64,000 bases of DNA from Siphonobacter sp. BAB-5405. GTDB taxonomy: Bacteria > Bacteroidota > Bacteroidia > Cytophagales > Spirosomataceae. The notes under the pieces are model-generated. The model did not search any database, was not told where the DNA came from, and was given only the letters and a program-made list of their open reading frames with translations. Of this stretch, positions 56,089-64,000 are shown in pieces. Location: NCBI RefSeq assembly GCF_002872335.1, contig NZ_NJAG01000044.1:61226-125225 (forward strand), given 5' to 3'. The position numbers and the translations under genes are program-made. Position 1 is the stretch's first letter. The number at the start of each line of letters is the position of its first letter.

Positions 56089-56115
56089 GAAACCCGACTC
56101 ATAAAGTCGGGTTTC
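56089..56115 (-). terminator. Terminator after the first YceI gene
   Basis: GAAACCCGACT and AGTCGGGTTTC (56089-56099 and 56105-56115), loop CATAA. On the minus strand it follows the YceI stop by 21 nt; only a short T stretch follows, so it is of moderate strength. Confidence 0.65.
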
Positions 56116-56136
56116 CTGGAGTTGAAAGAGAATTGC

Positions 56137-56709
56137 TTATTGTTTGCCAAATTCTCCGTCTGCGGTAATCATGACTTCTTCGCTAAGCATGTTAGCGGGA
56201 AATTTCGATCCAATACCAAAATCACTACGCTTGATCGTGCCCGTAGCCCGGAAGCCAGCCGCCTGTTTCTTGTTGTTCGGATTCGTAATCGTTCCGCGGT
56301 ACCACAAATCCAGCGTTACGGGTTTAGTAACGCCATGAAGCGTCAGATTACCCATCAGTTTGTATTTGTCTGCCCCATCTTTTTTAAGCGAAGTGCTTTT
56401 GAAAGTCAGGGTCGGGTACTGGGCAGCGTCGAAGAAATCCGGGGATTTCAGGTGAGCGTCGCGTTTTTCTACACCGGTATTGATGGAAGCCGTCTGGCCC
56501 GTGAACTCAAACGTGGCATCGCTAAAATCCTCTTTCGTGGCTGTAACGGTAGCATCAAAATCCGTAAACGCTCCGGATACGGTTGAAATGCCCGTGTGGG
56601 TTACGTCAAATTTCAGCTGAGCGTGATTCTTGTCCACCTTCCAGGTTGACTGAGCCATACTGGCAAGTGAGAAAGCTGTGAACAGCAGCGATAAAGCTAG
56701 TTTTTTCAT
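56137..56709 (-). CDS. YceI-family secreted lipocalin-like protein
   Basis: A 190-residue periplasmic protein with signal peptide (LLFTAFSLASMAQ). The YceI beta-barrel is seen as WKVDKNHAQLKFDVTHTGIS, TVSGAFTDFDATVTATKEDF, EKRDAHLKSPDFFDAAQYPT and NLTLHGVTKPVTLDLWYRG. YceI proteins bind long isoprenoids or amphiphiles. A second YceI gene lies 48 bp upstream, with a TetR gene before it, so all three are probably one unit. Confidence 0.93.
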   Translation of the reverse strand: MKKLALSLLFTAFSLASMAQSTWKVDKNHAQLKFDVTHTGISTVSGAFTDFDATVTATKEDFSDATFEFTGQTASINTGVEKRDAHLKSPDFFDAAQYPTLTFKSTSLKKDGADKYKLMGNLTLHGVTKPVTLDLWYRGTITNPNNKKQAAGFRATGTIKRSDFGIGSKFPANMLSEEVMITADGEFGKQ

Positions 56710-56757
56710 TGTATTGGTTTACGTTAGTGCGTTGGCCAAAGGTATAAAAAATCTGAA

Positions 56758-57300
56758 TTAAGCCTGCGGAGCCAATTGAATGTTCGCAATCAATTTGATG
56801 TCTTCGCCCAAAGCCAGACCACCCGTTTCAGTTAACGCGTTGTAAGTCAGGCCAAATTCTTTCCGATTCACCACGCCGGTTACTTCAAAACCAATCTTGG
56901 TATTTCCGTACGCGTCCTTCGCAGATCCACCGTATTCAGCGGTTACTTCCACGGGTTTGGTAATGCCTTTCATCGTCAGGTTACCCGTCAGTTTATAAAC
57001 ATCGCCTTTTACTTTCTGGAAAGACGTAGATAGGAAGGAAATGTGGGGATAGGTTTCAGCGTCGAAAAACTCAGCCGATTTCAGGTGCTCGTCGCGTTGG
57101 GCCTGATTGGTATCGATGCTGTTCACGTCGAGTGAGAAGTGAATTTCAGCTCCCGAAAAATCGCTGAAGTCATCATTGGTAGTAGCTCCGCCGGTAAAGT
57201 TATTAAATGAACCCGTTACCGTAGAAATCACCAGGTGCTTCACTTTAAACTGAACTTCGGAGTGCAGGGGGTCTACAGCCCATTTTGTAAGCGTTGACAT
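56758..57300 (-). CDS. YceI-family protein without signal peptide
   Basis: A 180-residue YceI protein: KWAVDPLHSEVQFKVKHLVI, TVTGSFNNFTGGATTNDDF, QRDEHLKSAEFFDAETYPHI, GNLTMKGITKPVEVTAEYGG. Unlike its neighbour it lacks an evident signal peptide and is probably cytoplasmic. It is a diverged paralogue of the next gene. It follows the TetR gene by 76 bp; a TetR-type site may lie in that gap. Confidence 0.93.
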   Translation of the reverse strand: MSTLTKWAVDPLHSEVQFKVKHLVISTVTGSFNNFTGGATTNDDFSDFSGAEIHFSLDVNSIDTNQAQRDEHLKSAEFFDAETYPHISFLSTSFQKVKGDVYKLTGNLTMKGITKPVEVTAEYGGSAKDAYGNTKIGFEVTGVVNRKEFGLTYNALTETGGLALGEDIKLIANIQLAPQA

Positions 57301-57352
57301 ACAAAGAAAGTTAAAAAATGGATGAAAAATTTACTATGATATAAAAACTAAC

Positions 57353-57362
57353 ACTGTTAACT
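57353..57362. promoter_or_regulatory. Possible TetR operator copy upstream of the YceI genes
   Basis: ACTGTTAACT, 53 nt upstream of the first YceI start. The same motif, ACCGTTAACT, occurs at 58001-58010, 10 nt upstream of the tetR start. GTTAAC is self-complementary. Shared placement before regulator and target suggests an operator; not proven. Confidence 0.35.
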
Positions 57363-57376
57363 AAAAAACAAAAAAA

Positions 57377-57991
57377 TTAATTCATCGATTGGATAAATCC
57401 GTTTACCGCATCTTCCAGTACCTGATCGTGCCAGCCATTGGGGCCTTGCTGCGATTCAATCATTTGAATGCTTACTAGTCCATGTAAGATCGACCAGTAA
57501 GTGTGAAATTTCAGGAAGTCATTCGTTGCCGGACGCTGACTCTGGGCAATGGCTTCGCCAATAACCTGAAGCAAGACCTGACTAAAAGCCTGCATTTCTT
57601 CAACCTGATTGACGGTTTCACAGGCGGGCATACCCATTCCGTACATAAGCTGATAGTAATGCTTGTGCTTGAAAGCAAACTTCGAATACGCCCGGGCCAT
57701 ATCCATGAGCTGCTGCGAGGGTAGGGGAGAAACGGTTCGAGCGGCCTGCAATTCCTGGGTCAGTAGCCCAAAACCTTGTTTGATGAATTCCAGAAGAATC
57801 GCTTCTTTGTTATCAAAGTGCTGGTAAATGACCGGAATACTGTACTCAATGGCATCCGCAATTTTGCGGATCGAGAGAGCCTGCCAGCCTTCCCGTTCCA
57901 CCAGTTGCCAGGCCGCTAGCAAGATGCTATTTCTGACTTCCTGTTTCTGCCGTATTTTCCGTTCAACAATGCCCAATGACTTTCTGATCAA
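57377..57991 (-). CDS. TetR-family transcriptional regulator
   Basis: A 204-residue repressor with an N-terminal TetR helix-turn-helix (about 15-60): VRNSILLAAWQLVEREGWQA, LSIRKIADAIEYSIPVIYQH, FDNKEAILLEFIKQGF. The C-terminal ligand/dimer domain is variable and contains YSKFAFKHKHYYQLMYGMG, as in the TetR_C_33-like groups. It is followed by two YceI genes in the same direction, which are its likely targets. Ligand unknown, perhaps an amphiphile. A 75-bp perfect palindrome lies 68 bp upstream. Confidence 0.93.
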   Translation of the reverse strand: MIRKSLGIVERKIRQKQEVRNSILLAAWQLVEREGWQALSIRKIADAIEYSIPVIYQHFDNKEAILLEFIKQGFGLLTQELQAARTVSPLPSQQLMDMARAYSKFAFKHKHYYQLMYGMGMPACETVNQVEEMQAFSQVLLQVIGEAIAQSQRPATNDFLKFHTYWSILHGLVSIQMIESQQGPNGWHDQVLEDAVNGFIQSMN

Positions 57992-58000
57992 TTTTCTAAT

Positions 58001-58010
58001 ACCGTTAACT
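58001..58010. promoter_or_regulatory. Possible TetR operator copy upstream of tetR
   Basis: ACCGTTAACT, matching the motif ACTGTTAACT at 57353-57362 in 9 of 10 bases. It is 10 nt upstream of the tetR start, where a repressor would block its own transcription. Confidence 0.35.
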
Positions 58011-58058
58011 GAATGCAGGTGTATTAAGTTCTATAAATATAGCTGTGCAAGTCAGGTA

Positions 58059-58133
58059 AAAATGGATAAACTGCTTATAATTATTATAACGTTTTATAAA
58101 CGTTATAATAATTATAAGCAGTTTATCCATTTT
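58059..58133. repeat. Perfect 36-bp inverted repeat with a 3-nt loop
   Basis: Arm 58059-58094 (starts AAAATGGATAAACTGC) and arm 58098-58133 are exactly complementary across all 36 positions, with TAT between. The sequence is AT-rich. It lies in the gap between the redoxin gene end and the tetR start. No coding frame or known terminator layout explains it. Confidence 0.9.
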
Positions 58134-58626
58134 ATATGTTGTGATACATCCTTTAAAGATTCTGTTATTCATTTGCTTATTACGTATAATAAATTGTTTA
58201 TACTTCTACCATCATCTGTGGCTATTCCAGTATTTATAAAAAGCTATGATGAGTGTTATTATAATGAAGGCTTGCTTACCACTGGGGACTAAAAAAGCGT
58301 AGGATTGAAATGTTACGCTACAGAATGGGTCAAGCCTGTGGCTCTTTCTTAGGCTTCTTTTCTTTTCAATGCCGCTCTTGCCTATCAACCTATTTGATAA
58401 CTAGCTACCTGAGAGAATCCCGAAGGTTATGGACTCACCTGAGGTCTACTCCAGCAACATAACAGGTAAGAAAACAGGTTGGTTCAAAGCGTGAATGGGA
58501 TAGGAGTAAAGTATGTACTTTGTAGTTGAACTATTACTGAAATTACTATTTAACATAACTTAAATTATATAACACAACTACTAGCTTTTTTAATTATCCA
58601 ATCTAGTGCTCTCTATAAATTATACG
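58134..58626. other. 490-bp AT-rich intergenic region
   Basis: No coding frame of note and no tRNA-like sequence. It lies downstream of the redoxin gene (minus strand) and contains stops in all frames, T-rich stretches and no obvious terminator hairpin. Nothing else is seen. Confidence 0.55.
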
Positions 58627-59127
58627 CTAATCATTAATTAAACACCCTACCGCTTTTGTATACGCGAGTGGTACCGACTTACCCTGCAAACTGGCTACCA
58701 ACGCTTCTTTAAGATAATGTCGTTGCGGAGCCGTGCGATACGAACCCAGTTTGTAAAACTGATCGTCGATGCTTCCCTGATATAACACCTGATTATTGGC
58801 CGAAAGCAGGACGACCTCCGGCGTAGTCGTTACTTTATACCGATGCACTAACTGATGCCTGGGATCTAATCGATATGGTAAAGTCAGGTTGTATTCGCTT
58901 TGGAAGTGCCTTACCTCAGATTCCTTAAGCTGAGCCGTTGGATACACTAGTTCGAAAGAAACGCCTGTTTTGTATTCTTCGGCTAATTTCTGAACCCTTG
59001 GCGTTATTTTCTGACAAATCGGGCATTCCGTATCGGTAAACAGCAGCACCCGTAACTTACCAGCAGACGGCTGGGCCTTGACAGGCCCCAGCACTAGCAG
59101 AAAAAAATGAAGTACCCAGACGTACAT
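58627..59127 (-). CDS. Thioredoxin-fold secreted protein (redoxin-like)
   Basis: A 166-residue exported protein; ATG at 59127 (MYVWVLHFFLLVLGPVKAQ) gives a clean signal peptide, whereas the frame to 59181 overlaps the ROK gene. Seen: LRVLLFTDTECPICQKITPR with a CPIC redox motif near residue 35, the Pro loop TTTPEVVLLS and a closing KAVGCLIND with an extra cysteine. Such proteins act as thiol oxidoreductases or copper-related carriers; the extra Cys near the end is common in the redoxin group. It lies 2 bp after the ROK gene stop, so the two are probably co-transcribed. Confidence 0.82.
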   Translation of the reverse strand: MYVWVLHFFLLVLGPVKAQPSAGKLRVLLFTDTECPICQKITPRVQKLAEEYKTGVSFELVYPTAQLKESEVRHFQSEYNLTLPYRLDPRHQLVHRYKVTTTPEVVLLSANNQVLYQGSIDDQFYKLGSYRTAPQRHYLKEALVASLQGKSVPLAYTKAVGCLIND

Positions 59128-59129
59128 GA

Positions 59130-60331
59130 CTACAAAAGATTTAAAATATTTTCCATGACGTAAGCATGCGTACCCATCCATTTGGCATTGCCGTCTAGCG
59201 TAGTTACTTCAACCCGGATCTTATCCAGAAAAGCTCGCATACAATACATTTCAATGGCTTCCTCAATAGGCTTTGTGATTAACGCACCGGCCTGAGCAAG
59301 AATTCCGTCAATGATAATTATTTCAGGATTGAGAATGGTAATGGCAGTCGCCAACCCTTTGCCCAATTGAAATCCCGTATCATATATCACCTGGCTTACC
59401 AGCGGGTCTTTGCTGCGGGCTAGTTCCAACACGCGATCAATCGCCAGTTCCGCTACTTCCTGATCCGGGTACGATTTGTCCTCCTTCATTCGCTTCTGGA
59501 TTCGACGTACGACCGCAGGAGCCGACGTAATCGTGTCCAGGCAGCCGATCTTGCCGCAGTAACAACGCTGACCTTCCGCTTCCACCTGAATATGGCCTAA
59601 TTCGCCAGCGAAGCCCGAAGCCCCCTGAAACACTTCTCCGTTCAGAACGATTCCCAGACCTACCCCCCAGTCGATATTCAGCGAGAACATGTGTTTACTC
59701 CCCTGCCCTCTTCCGAAACGACTTTCGCCTAGAACCGTAGCTTTCGTATCATTGATGAGGAAGACCGGAAGTGAAAACTGATGCTTAATCCATTCTTTAA
59801 AGGATACTCCTGTGATGTTTAGCTTGGGATAGGTTAAATTCTTGCCCGTTTGTTCATCAATAAGTCCCGGCATGGCAATACCAATAGCCATTACCGTCCT
59901 TCCGGAAAAGGAATAATGGCAAATGTTTCCATCACGAAAGACTTCAGCGTCTCTAAATAGCTTTCAGAATTTTCGAGCGGAACAGGAGCCTCATGTTTGA
60001 ATACTACTTCGTGTTTGGTATCGATCACCAGCAGACTCAGTCCATGCGTATTGATGTCAAGTACTACCACCCGATGAAAGTCGGGGTTCAGACTATACGC
60101 CGTAGGTCTGCGGCCATTGTTACCCGTTACAGTTCCCACGGTTTGAATCCAGTTTTCCTGGACTAACTGCTCTACTAACTCAGTAACGGATGGGACACTG
60201 GTATGGACACCTTTGGCTAATTGTGAGAGCGTACAAACCCCTTGCTGGTACACTAACCAAAGGGCTTGCTGAAGCCGTTGCTTCTTTTTGTAGACTACAA
60301 CAGAGGACTCCTCTACTTCTTCTTCAAACAT
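59130..60331 (-). pseudogene. ROK-family transcriptional repressor (NagC/XylR type), split by a frameshift
   Basis: ATG at 60331 is preferred over GTG at 60343. First part: an N-terminal winged HTH (QQGVCTLSQLAKGVHTSVPS, VTELVEQLVQENWI, GRRPTAYSLN) and the start of the sugar-kinase fold (VVVLDINTHGLSLLVIDTKH); it stops at TAATG (59889-59893). Second part, shifted by one base: AIGIAMPGLIDEQTG, VFLINDTKATVLGESRFGRG, GASGFAGELGHIQ and the zinc motif CYCGKIGCLD. One extra base (for example GGTAATG to GGGTAATG) restores about 400 residues, the normal ROK length. A true split pair using TAATG coupling is possible but unusual. The second SusC is divergent from it, so it probably controls that locus in response to a sugar. 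Confidence 0.82.
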
Positions 60332-60347
60332 GGTTGACAGCACTTAA

Positions 60348-60359
60348 TTACTTAAGTAT
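60348..60359. promoter_or_regulatory. Candidate ROK operator, copy 1
   Basis: TTACTTAAGTAT containing the perfect palindrome TACTTAAGTA (60349-60358), just upstream of the ROK start. A near copy, TTATTTAAGTAA, lies at 60441-60452 nearer the SusC start. Pairs of A/T-rich palindromes in divergent promoters fit ROK repressors. Confidence 0.4.
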
Positions 60360-60440
60360 AGACCATTTATGTAAAAAAAACTCACTATATTTAATTAGTT
60401 ATATTTTTTGTTTTTTTATTACAAAAAGTTTTTAAATTAT

Positions 60441-60452
60441 TTATTTAAGTAA
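60441..60452. promoter_or_regulatory. Candidate ROK operator, copy 2
   Basis: TTATTTAAGTAA, ten of twelve positions shared with 60348-60359, 103 bp upstream of the SusC start. Its location fits control of the SusCD promoter. Confidence 0.4.
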
Positions 60453-60554
60453 AGTACTAAAATGCTTTTCATCTATTATCATTGCAAGACCGATTGCCAT
60501 AGATTCTATGGTATTGGGCAGAATTACGTTTCATTCATTTTTTAACCATTGTTC

Positions 60555-63500
60555 ATGAAACAATTACTACTCCTCATTTTTCTGTTTACAACGAGCCTGT
60601 CGGCTTGGGCTCAAACAGGAAGCCTGTCCGGGACTGTCCAGGACGAAAAAGGTGCAGCCGTTCCGGGTGCATCGGTGGTAGTCAAAGGGACTAACACGGG
60701 TACGACCAGCGATTCAGAAGGAAAATTCCGTTTGAACGTGACTCAGGCCAATCCTACGCTGGTGGTTTCAGCCATTGGTTATCTGCGTCAGGAAGTTGCC
60801 GTAGCTAACCAGACGGTAATCACGATTACGTTGCAGGAAGATGCGAAAGCACTGACAGAGGTCATCGTAACCGGCTTCGGCATCAAGCAGGAAGCTCGTA
60901 AACTTTCCTACGCTGCTCAGGAAGCCAAAGGCCTTGATTTACAACGGGCTAACTCAGCTAACCTGGTGAATGCGTTGCAGGGTAAAATAGCCGGGGTACA
61001 AATCGATCAGGGTTCCGGCGGACCCATGTCCTCTTCCCGGATCCGGATTCGGGGTAATGCTTCGCTGAACTCGAACACCCAACCTTTGTTCGTTATTGAC
61101 GGGGTTCTGGTTCGTCCGGGTACTACCGGTGCTGATTCCTGGGGTGCCGCTCAGGATTTTGGTAACATCATGAAAAACTTCAATGCTGACAACGTAGAGT
61201 CCATGTCGGTACTGAAGGGTGCGGCGGCCAGTGCCTTATACGGTTCTGAAGCCCTGAATGGTGTAGTATTAATCACAACCAAACAAGGACGTCAGCAAAA
61301 AGGTCTTGGGGTGAACTTTAATCATACCACTTCGCTGGAAACGGCTTACCGTTTCGTAGACGTTCAGAACGAATACGGTGCTGGTATTTCTCCCAATTTT
61401 GCCAAGGGAGCAGATGGGGTAGATCAGGTTGTAAACAACACTAGCAGCTGGCCGTATTCCTTTGGCCCTAAACTGGATGGCCGCATGGTACGTGACCTGG
61501 ATGGCCGTATGGTACCCTGGGTAGCGAACAATCCGCTTGACTTTTTCCAGACGGGTAAATTCATCAATAACAACCTGTCCGTAGAAGGTGCGAATGACCG
61601 TGGATCTTTCCGGGTATCGTACTCTAACCTGTACAACACGACCATCATGCCCGGTGGAGCCGAAATGAAGCGTAACAACTTTAACGTTCGGGCTACTCAA
61701 AAATTGGGTAAAGTGTTTAATCTGGACGTTTCGGCAGATTATACCATCAACGACAACTTAAACCCGATCCGTCAGGGCGGTACATTCAACCCCGTATTCC
61801 GCTTCGTATACGGTCGTCCGCGTAGCTTTGACATTGATTACTGGGTAAATAACTACGAATCACCAACGGGTGGACGGAAAGTAAACACGGCTGATCCGTA
61901 CAATATTTCTCCGTTCCTGTGGCAAACGTTCCATTACAATACAACGCGTAATGAGCGAGTTTTCCGTGGTAACATTGATGTAAACATGAATTTTACGCCC
62001 TGGCTGACGGGTCTGTTACGGGCGAACCTTCAGAATGAGCAATACAATACGGAAAACAAGTTTGAGGGGGATATGCAGGGCTTCAACGGTGAATACTCTG
62101 AATTTTCTTTATCCAATAACCAGTCTCGTATTCAGGGGGTACTTACCTTAAATCGTGATCTTAGCTCTTCTGTGCATTTGAACTTATCAGCCGGGGGGGA
62201 AACCAACCGCGTGCTGGGAGGCCGGGATTATCGCGTGACTACGAATGGTGGTTTACGTTTACCGGGTGTGTTTGCCTTGTCGAACTCGGTTAGTACGTTA
62301 ATAGGTTCAGGGGTTCTGAATCCATCCAGCCGTAAAGATGCTATGTATGCGTACGGTGACGTTAGCTTTAAAGACCAGTTGTTCGTCAACTTTACAGCCC
62401 GTCAGGAATTTTCTTCCACGCTTAAGTATGCCAATGGAGCGGGGGAAAAGGCTTATTTCTATCCTTCCTTAGGGGTAGCCTGGGATTTTACTCAAACGTT
62501 CAAAAACCTAGCAAATACCCTTTCGTTCGGTAAATTACGGGCCAGCTACGGTTTCACCGGTAGTGACATTGATCCCTGGACGCTTAACCGGGATGGTTTC
62601 TACTCCGCTGGAAGTATTTTCAATTCGATTAACGGTCAGATTCAACGCTACGGATTCCGGGATAACATCTTAGCAAACCCGAACATCAGAAGCCGTCGGG
62701 CTCGTGAGTGGGAAGTTGGGGCAGACGTACGCTTTTTCGATAATCGTCTGACTTTGGACGTAGCGGTGTATAATAAACTGACGACGAACGAAATGTTCCG
62801 CCTGCCCGTTGCTCAGGAATCGGGCACTACCTCCCGGACCATCAACGGCGGTCGAATTCTGAACCGTGGGGTTGAGTTTATTCTGAGTGGTACACCGATT
62901 AAAAACAAAGATTTCCAGTGGACTACTTCCTTTAACTTTAGTAGAAACCGGAACAAGATTCTTGAACTGGCCGATGGCATTGACACCTACGAGTTAAGTC
63001 TGGCTTTTGGTGCTGACGTACGGTCAGTGGCCAAAGCGGGTGGTGATTACGGAACGATTGTTTCTACCTACGCTTACGCTCGTGATCCTCAGGGACGCAA
63101 GCTGATTGGTGCTGCGAGTGGTACGAACGGAGGTTATCTTACGTACTTACGTAGTGGTGCTGCCGGTCAGGGATCGAAAGAGTTAGGCACGATGATGGAG
63201 AACTTCCTCTTAAGCAACGTCAACACCCTTCGTTACAAGAATTTCTCGGCCACGTTCCAGTTGGATTCCAAAATTGGCGGCGTAATGGCTTCCTCTACCC
63301 ATGCCTACGGTTCAGCCTTCGGTAGCTTTAAAAACAGCTTGTCCGGCCGTGATGCAGAACACGGAGGAATCGCTTTCACCGATAATCAGGGTGTTCAGCG
63401 GAACGATGGTATCATTCCCGATGGCGTTCTGGCGGCTGGAGTTAAAGCCAATGTGGATGGCGTACAGGTGGATTTGGGCGGCATGACGTATCAGGAAGCC

Positions 63501-63842
63501 GTAGACAAAGGGTATCTGAAACCCATCCCGGCGTACGCTTACTATGACAACCTTTCTAACTGGGGTTCAGGCATTCGGGAGTATTCGGTATTTGAAAATT
63601 CCTGGGTAGCCGTACGGGAAGCATCCATTGGCTATGACGTTCCATCTGCCTTGCTGAATCGTATTAAAGTACAATCGCTTCGGGTAAGTATCGTAGGTCG
63701 TAACCTGGGTTATCTCTACCGCACCGCAAAAGATGGTATTAATCCACAGGGCCTGCTGAGTAACCGGGCGGGGGAATTTGCCGAATACGGCGGACTTCCT
63801 TTCAGCCGTAATATCGGGGTATCCGTAAACGTAGGATTATAA
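60555..63842 (+). CDS. SusC/RagA-family TonB-linked outer membrane protein
   Basis: Full-length importer of 1095 residues; ATG at 60555 is preferred over the TTG at 60549. Signal peptide MKQLLLLIFLFTTSLSAWAQ; CarboxypepD_reg-like domain (about 22-105; GTVQDEKGAAVPGASVVVKG); TonB box EVIVTGFGIK; plug with LVNALQGKIAGVQIDQGSGG, SRIRIRGNASLNSNTQPLFV and IDGVLVRPG; then the barrel, ending FSRNIGVSVNVGL. No STN domain, so signalling is probably not through sigma/FecR but through the divergent ROK repressor. A SusD gene follows. Substrate unknown; ROK proteins usually sense a sugar. Confidence 0.96.
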   Translation: MKQLLLLIFLFTTSLSAWAQTGSLSGTVQDEKGAAVPGASVVVKGTNTGTTSDSEGKFRLNVTQANPTLVVSAIGYLRQEVAVANQTVITITLQEDAKALTEVIVTGFGIKQEARKLSYAAQEAKGLDLQRANSANLVNALQGKIAGVQIDQGSGGPMSSSRIRIRGNASLNSNTQPLFVIDGVLVRPGTTGADSWGAAQDFGNIMKNFNADNVESMSVLKGAAASALYGSEALNGVVLITTKQGRQQKGLGVNFNHTTSLETAYRFVDVQNEYGAGISPNFAKGADGVDQVVNNTSSWPYSFGPKLDGRMVRDLDGRMVPWVANNPLDFFQTGKFINNNLSVEGANDRGSFRVSYSNLYNTTIMPGGAEMKRNNFNVRATQKLGKVFNLDVSADYTINDNLNPIRQGGTFNPVFRFVYGRPRSFDIDYWVNNYESPTGGRKVNTADPYNISPFLWQTFHYNTTRNERVFRGNIDVNMNFTPWLTGLLRANLQNEQYNTENKFEGDMQGFNGEYSEFSLSNNQSRIQGVLTLNRDLSSSVHLNLSAGGETNRVLGGRDYRVTTNGGLRLPGVFALSNSVSTLIGSGVLNPSSRKDAMYAYGDVSFKDQLFVNFTARQEFSSTLKYANGAGEKAYFYPSLGVAWDFTQTFKNLANTLSFGKLRASYGFTGSDIDPWTLNRDGFYSAGSIFNSINGQIQRYGFRDNILANPNIRSRRAREWEVGADVRFFDNRLTLDVAVYNKLTTNEMFRLPVAQESGTTSRTINGGRILNRGVEFILSGTPIKNKDFQWTTSFNFSRNRNKILELADGIDTYELSLAFGADVRSVAKAGGDYGTIVSTYAYARDPQGRKLIGAASGTNGGYLTYLRSGAAGQGSKELGTMMENFLLSNVNTLRYKNFSATFQLDSKIGGVMASSTHAYGSAFGSFKNSLSGRDAEHGGIAFTDNQGVQRNDGIIPDGVLAAGVKANVDGVQVDLGGMTYQEAVDKGYLKPIPAYAYYDNLSNWGSGIREYSVFENSWVAVREASIGYDVPSALLNRIKVQSLRVSIVGRNLGYLYRTAKDGINPQGLLSNRAGEFAEYGGLPFSRNIGVSVNVGL

Positions 63843-63874
63843 TTCAATACCTTGATTATTTTGACATAACGAAC

Positions 63875-64000
63875 ATGATTACACCCTATAAAAAATACCT
63901 CTCCGGCTTAATGCTCGCAACTACGTTGTTGATGACGGGTTGCAAGGACCAGGCTTTCGTTGACATCAACACGGATCCCGACGCTTTGACGGAGGTTCCG
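63875..64000 (+). CDS. SusD/RagB-family lipoprotein, N-terminal part
   Basis: Starts 32 bp after SusC and runs off the window after 42 codons. Signal peptide and lipobox: LMLATTLLMTGCKDQAFVDI with the lipid cysteine at residue 23, then NTDPDALTEVP, the opening typical of the SusD-like_2 group. It completes the second SusC/SusD pair. Confidence 0.9.
   Translation, partial: MITPYKKYLSGLMLATTLLMTGCKDQAFVDINTDPDALTEVP

Noticed and set aside
58059-58133. The 36-bp inverted repeat as an intrinsic terminator
   Set aside because: The stem is far too long and AT-rich, and only four T follow on either side.
1-64000. tRNA, rRNA, CRISPR arrays, insertion sequences, integrases and prophage genes
   Set aside because: Intergenic regions were read for T-loop sequence, evenly spaced repeats and transposase or integrase motifs; none was found.

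Overview
The window reads as a chromosomal segment of a Bacteroidota bacterium, most likely order Cytophagales (a Spirosoma/Siphonobacter-like lineage; this placement is an inference from gene content, not a database match). The signs are two SusC/SusD outer-membrane pairs, lipoprotein signals, a FecI/FecR pair, LytS/LytTR signalling, YceI proteins, GH92, promoters of the Bacteroidota type (TTG-N19-TAnnTTTG) and an absence of Shine-Dalgarno sites. No tRNA, rRNA, CRISPR array, transposase or phage gene was seen.

Layout. 1-5125: the end of a polysaccharide utilisation locus (partial SusC, SusD, an IPT/TIG surface glycan-binding lipoprotein and a GH5 endoglucanase-type enzyme), which suggests beta-glucan or beta-mannan use. 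5.1-6.7 kb: AT-rich boundary with little coding. 6.8-28.2 kb: an exopolysaccharide/capsule locus with a Wzc-type tyrosine autokinase, an initiating phosphoglycosyltransferase, Gmd, a Wzx flippase, nine glycosyltransferases, a Wzy/ligase-type membrane protein, a WcaF-like acetyltransferase, a sugar epimerase (frameshifted) and a Wzi-family outer-membrane protein. Gmd, a GT10 enzyme, a GT11/O-FucT-like enzyme and a WcaI-like enzyme point to a fucosylated polymer, although no GDP-fucose synthase or Wza exporter lies in the window. 28.2-40.8 kb: housekeeping and signalling (LytS/LytTR pair, MscS channel, tandem SGNH hydrolase, a membrane-tethered winged-helix regulator divergent from a beta-propeller lipoprotein, esterase, ThuA-like protein, HAD phosphatase). 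40.9-48 kb: GH92 and a stress-type cluster (DUF6766, DUF1206, two YsnF/AvaK proteins, a glycosyltransferase). 48.2-50.6 kb: two SDR enzymes and a DUF4833 protein. 50.8-54.4 kb: sigma factor, FecR and an STN protein with GxQxAGxxN repeats. 54.6-58 kb: DEAD-box helicase, two YceI proteins and a TetR regulator. 58.6-64 kb: a redoxin, a ROK repressor (frameshifted) divergent from a second SusC/SusD pair that runs off the window.

Four genes (epimerase, WcaI-like GT, DUF6766, ROK) are each broken by a single-base indel, three of them in clear homopolymers. Correcting one base restores full-length family proteins, so sequencing error is as likely as real mutation or phase variation. The most unusual non-coding signals are a perfect 36-bp inverted repeat with a 3-nt loop at 58059-58133 and a consensus promoter followed at once by two hairpins and a terminator at 26425-26527 (candidate small RNA).
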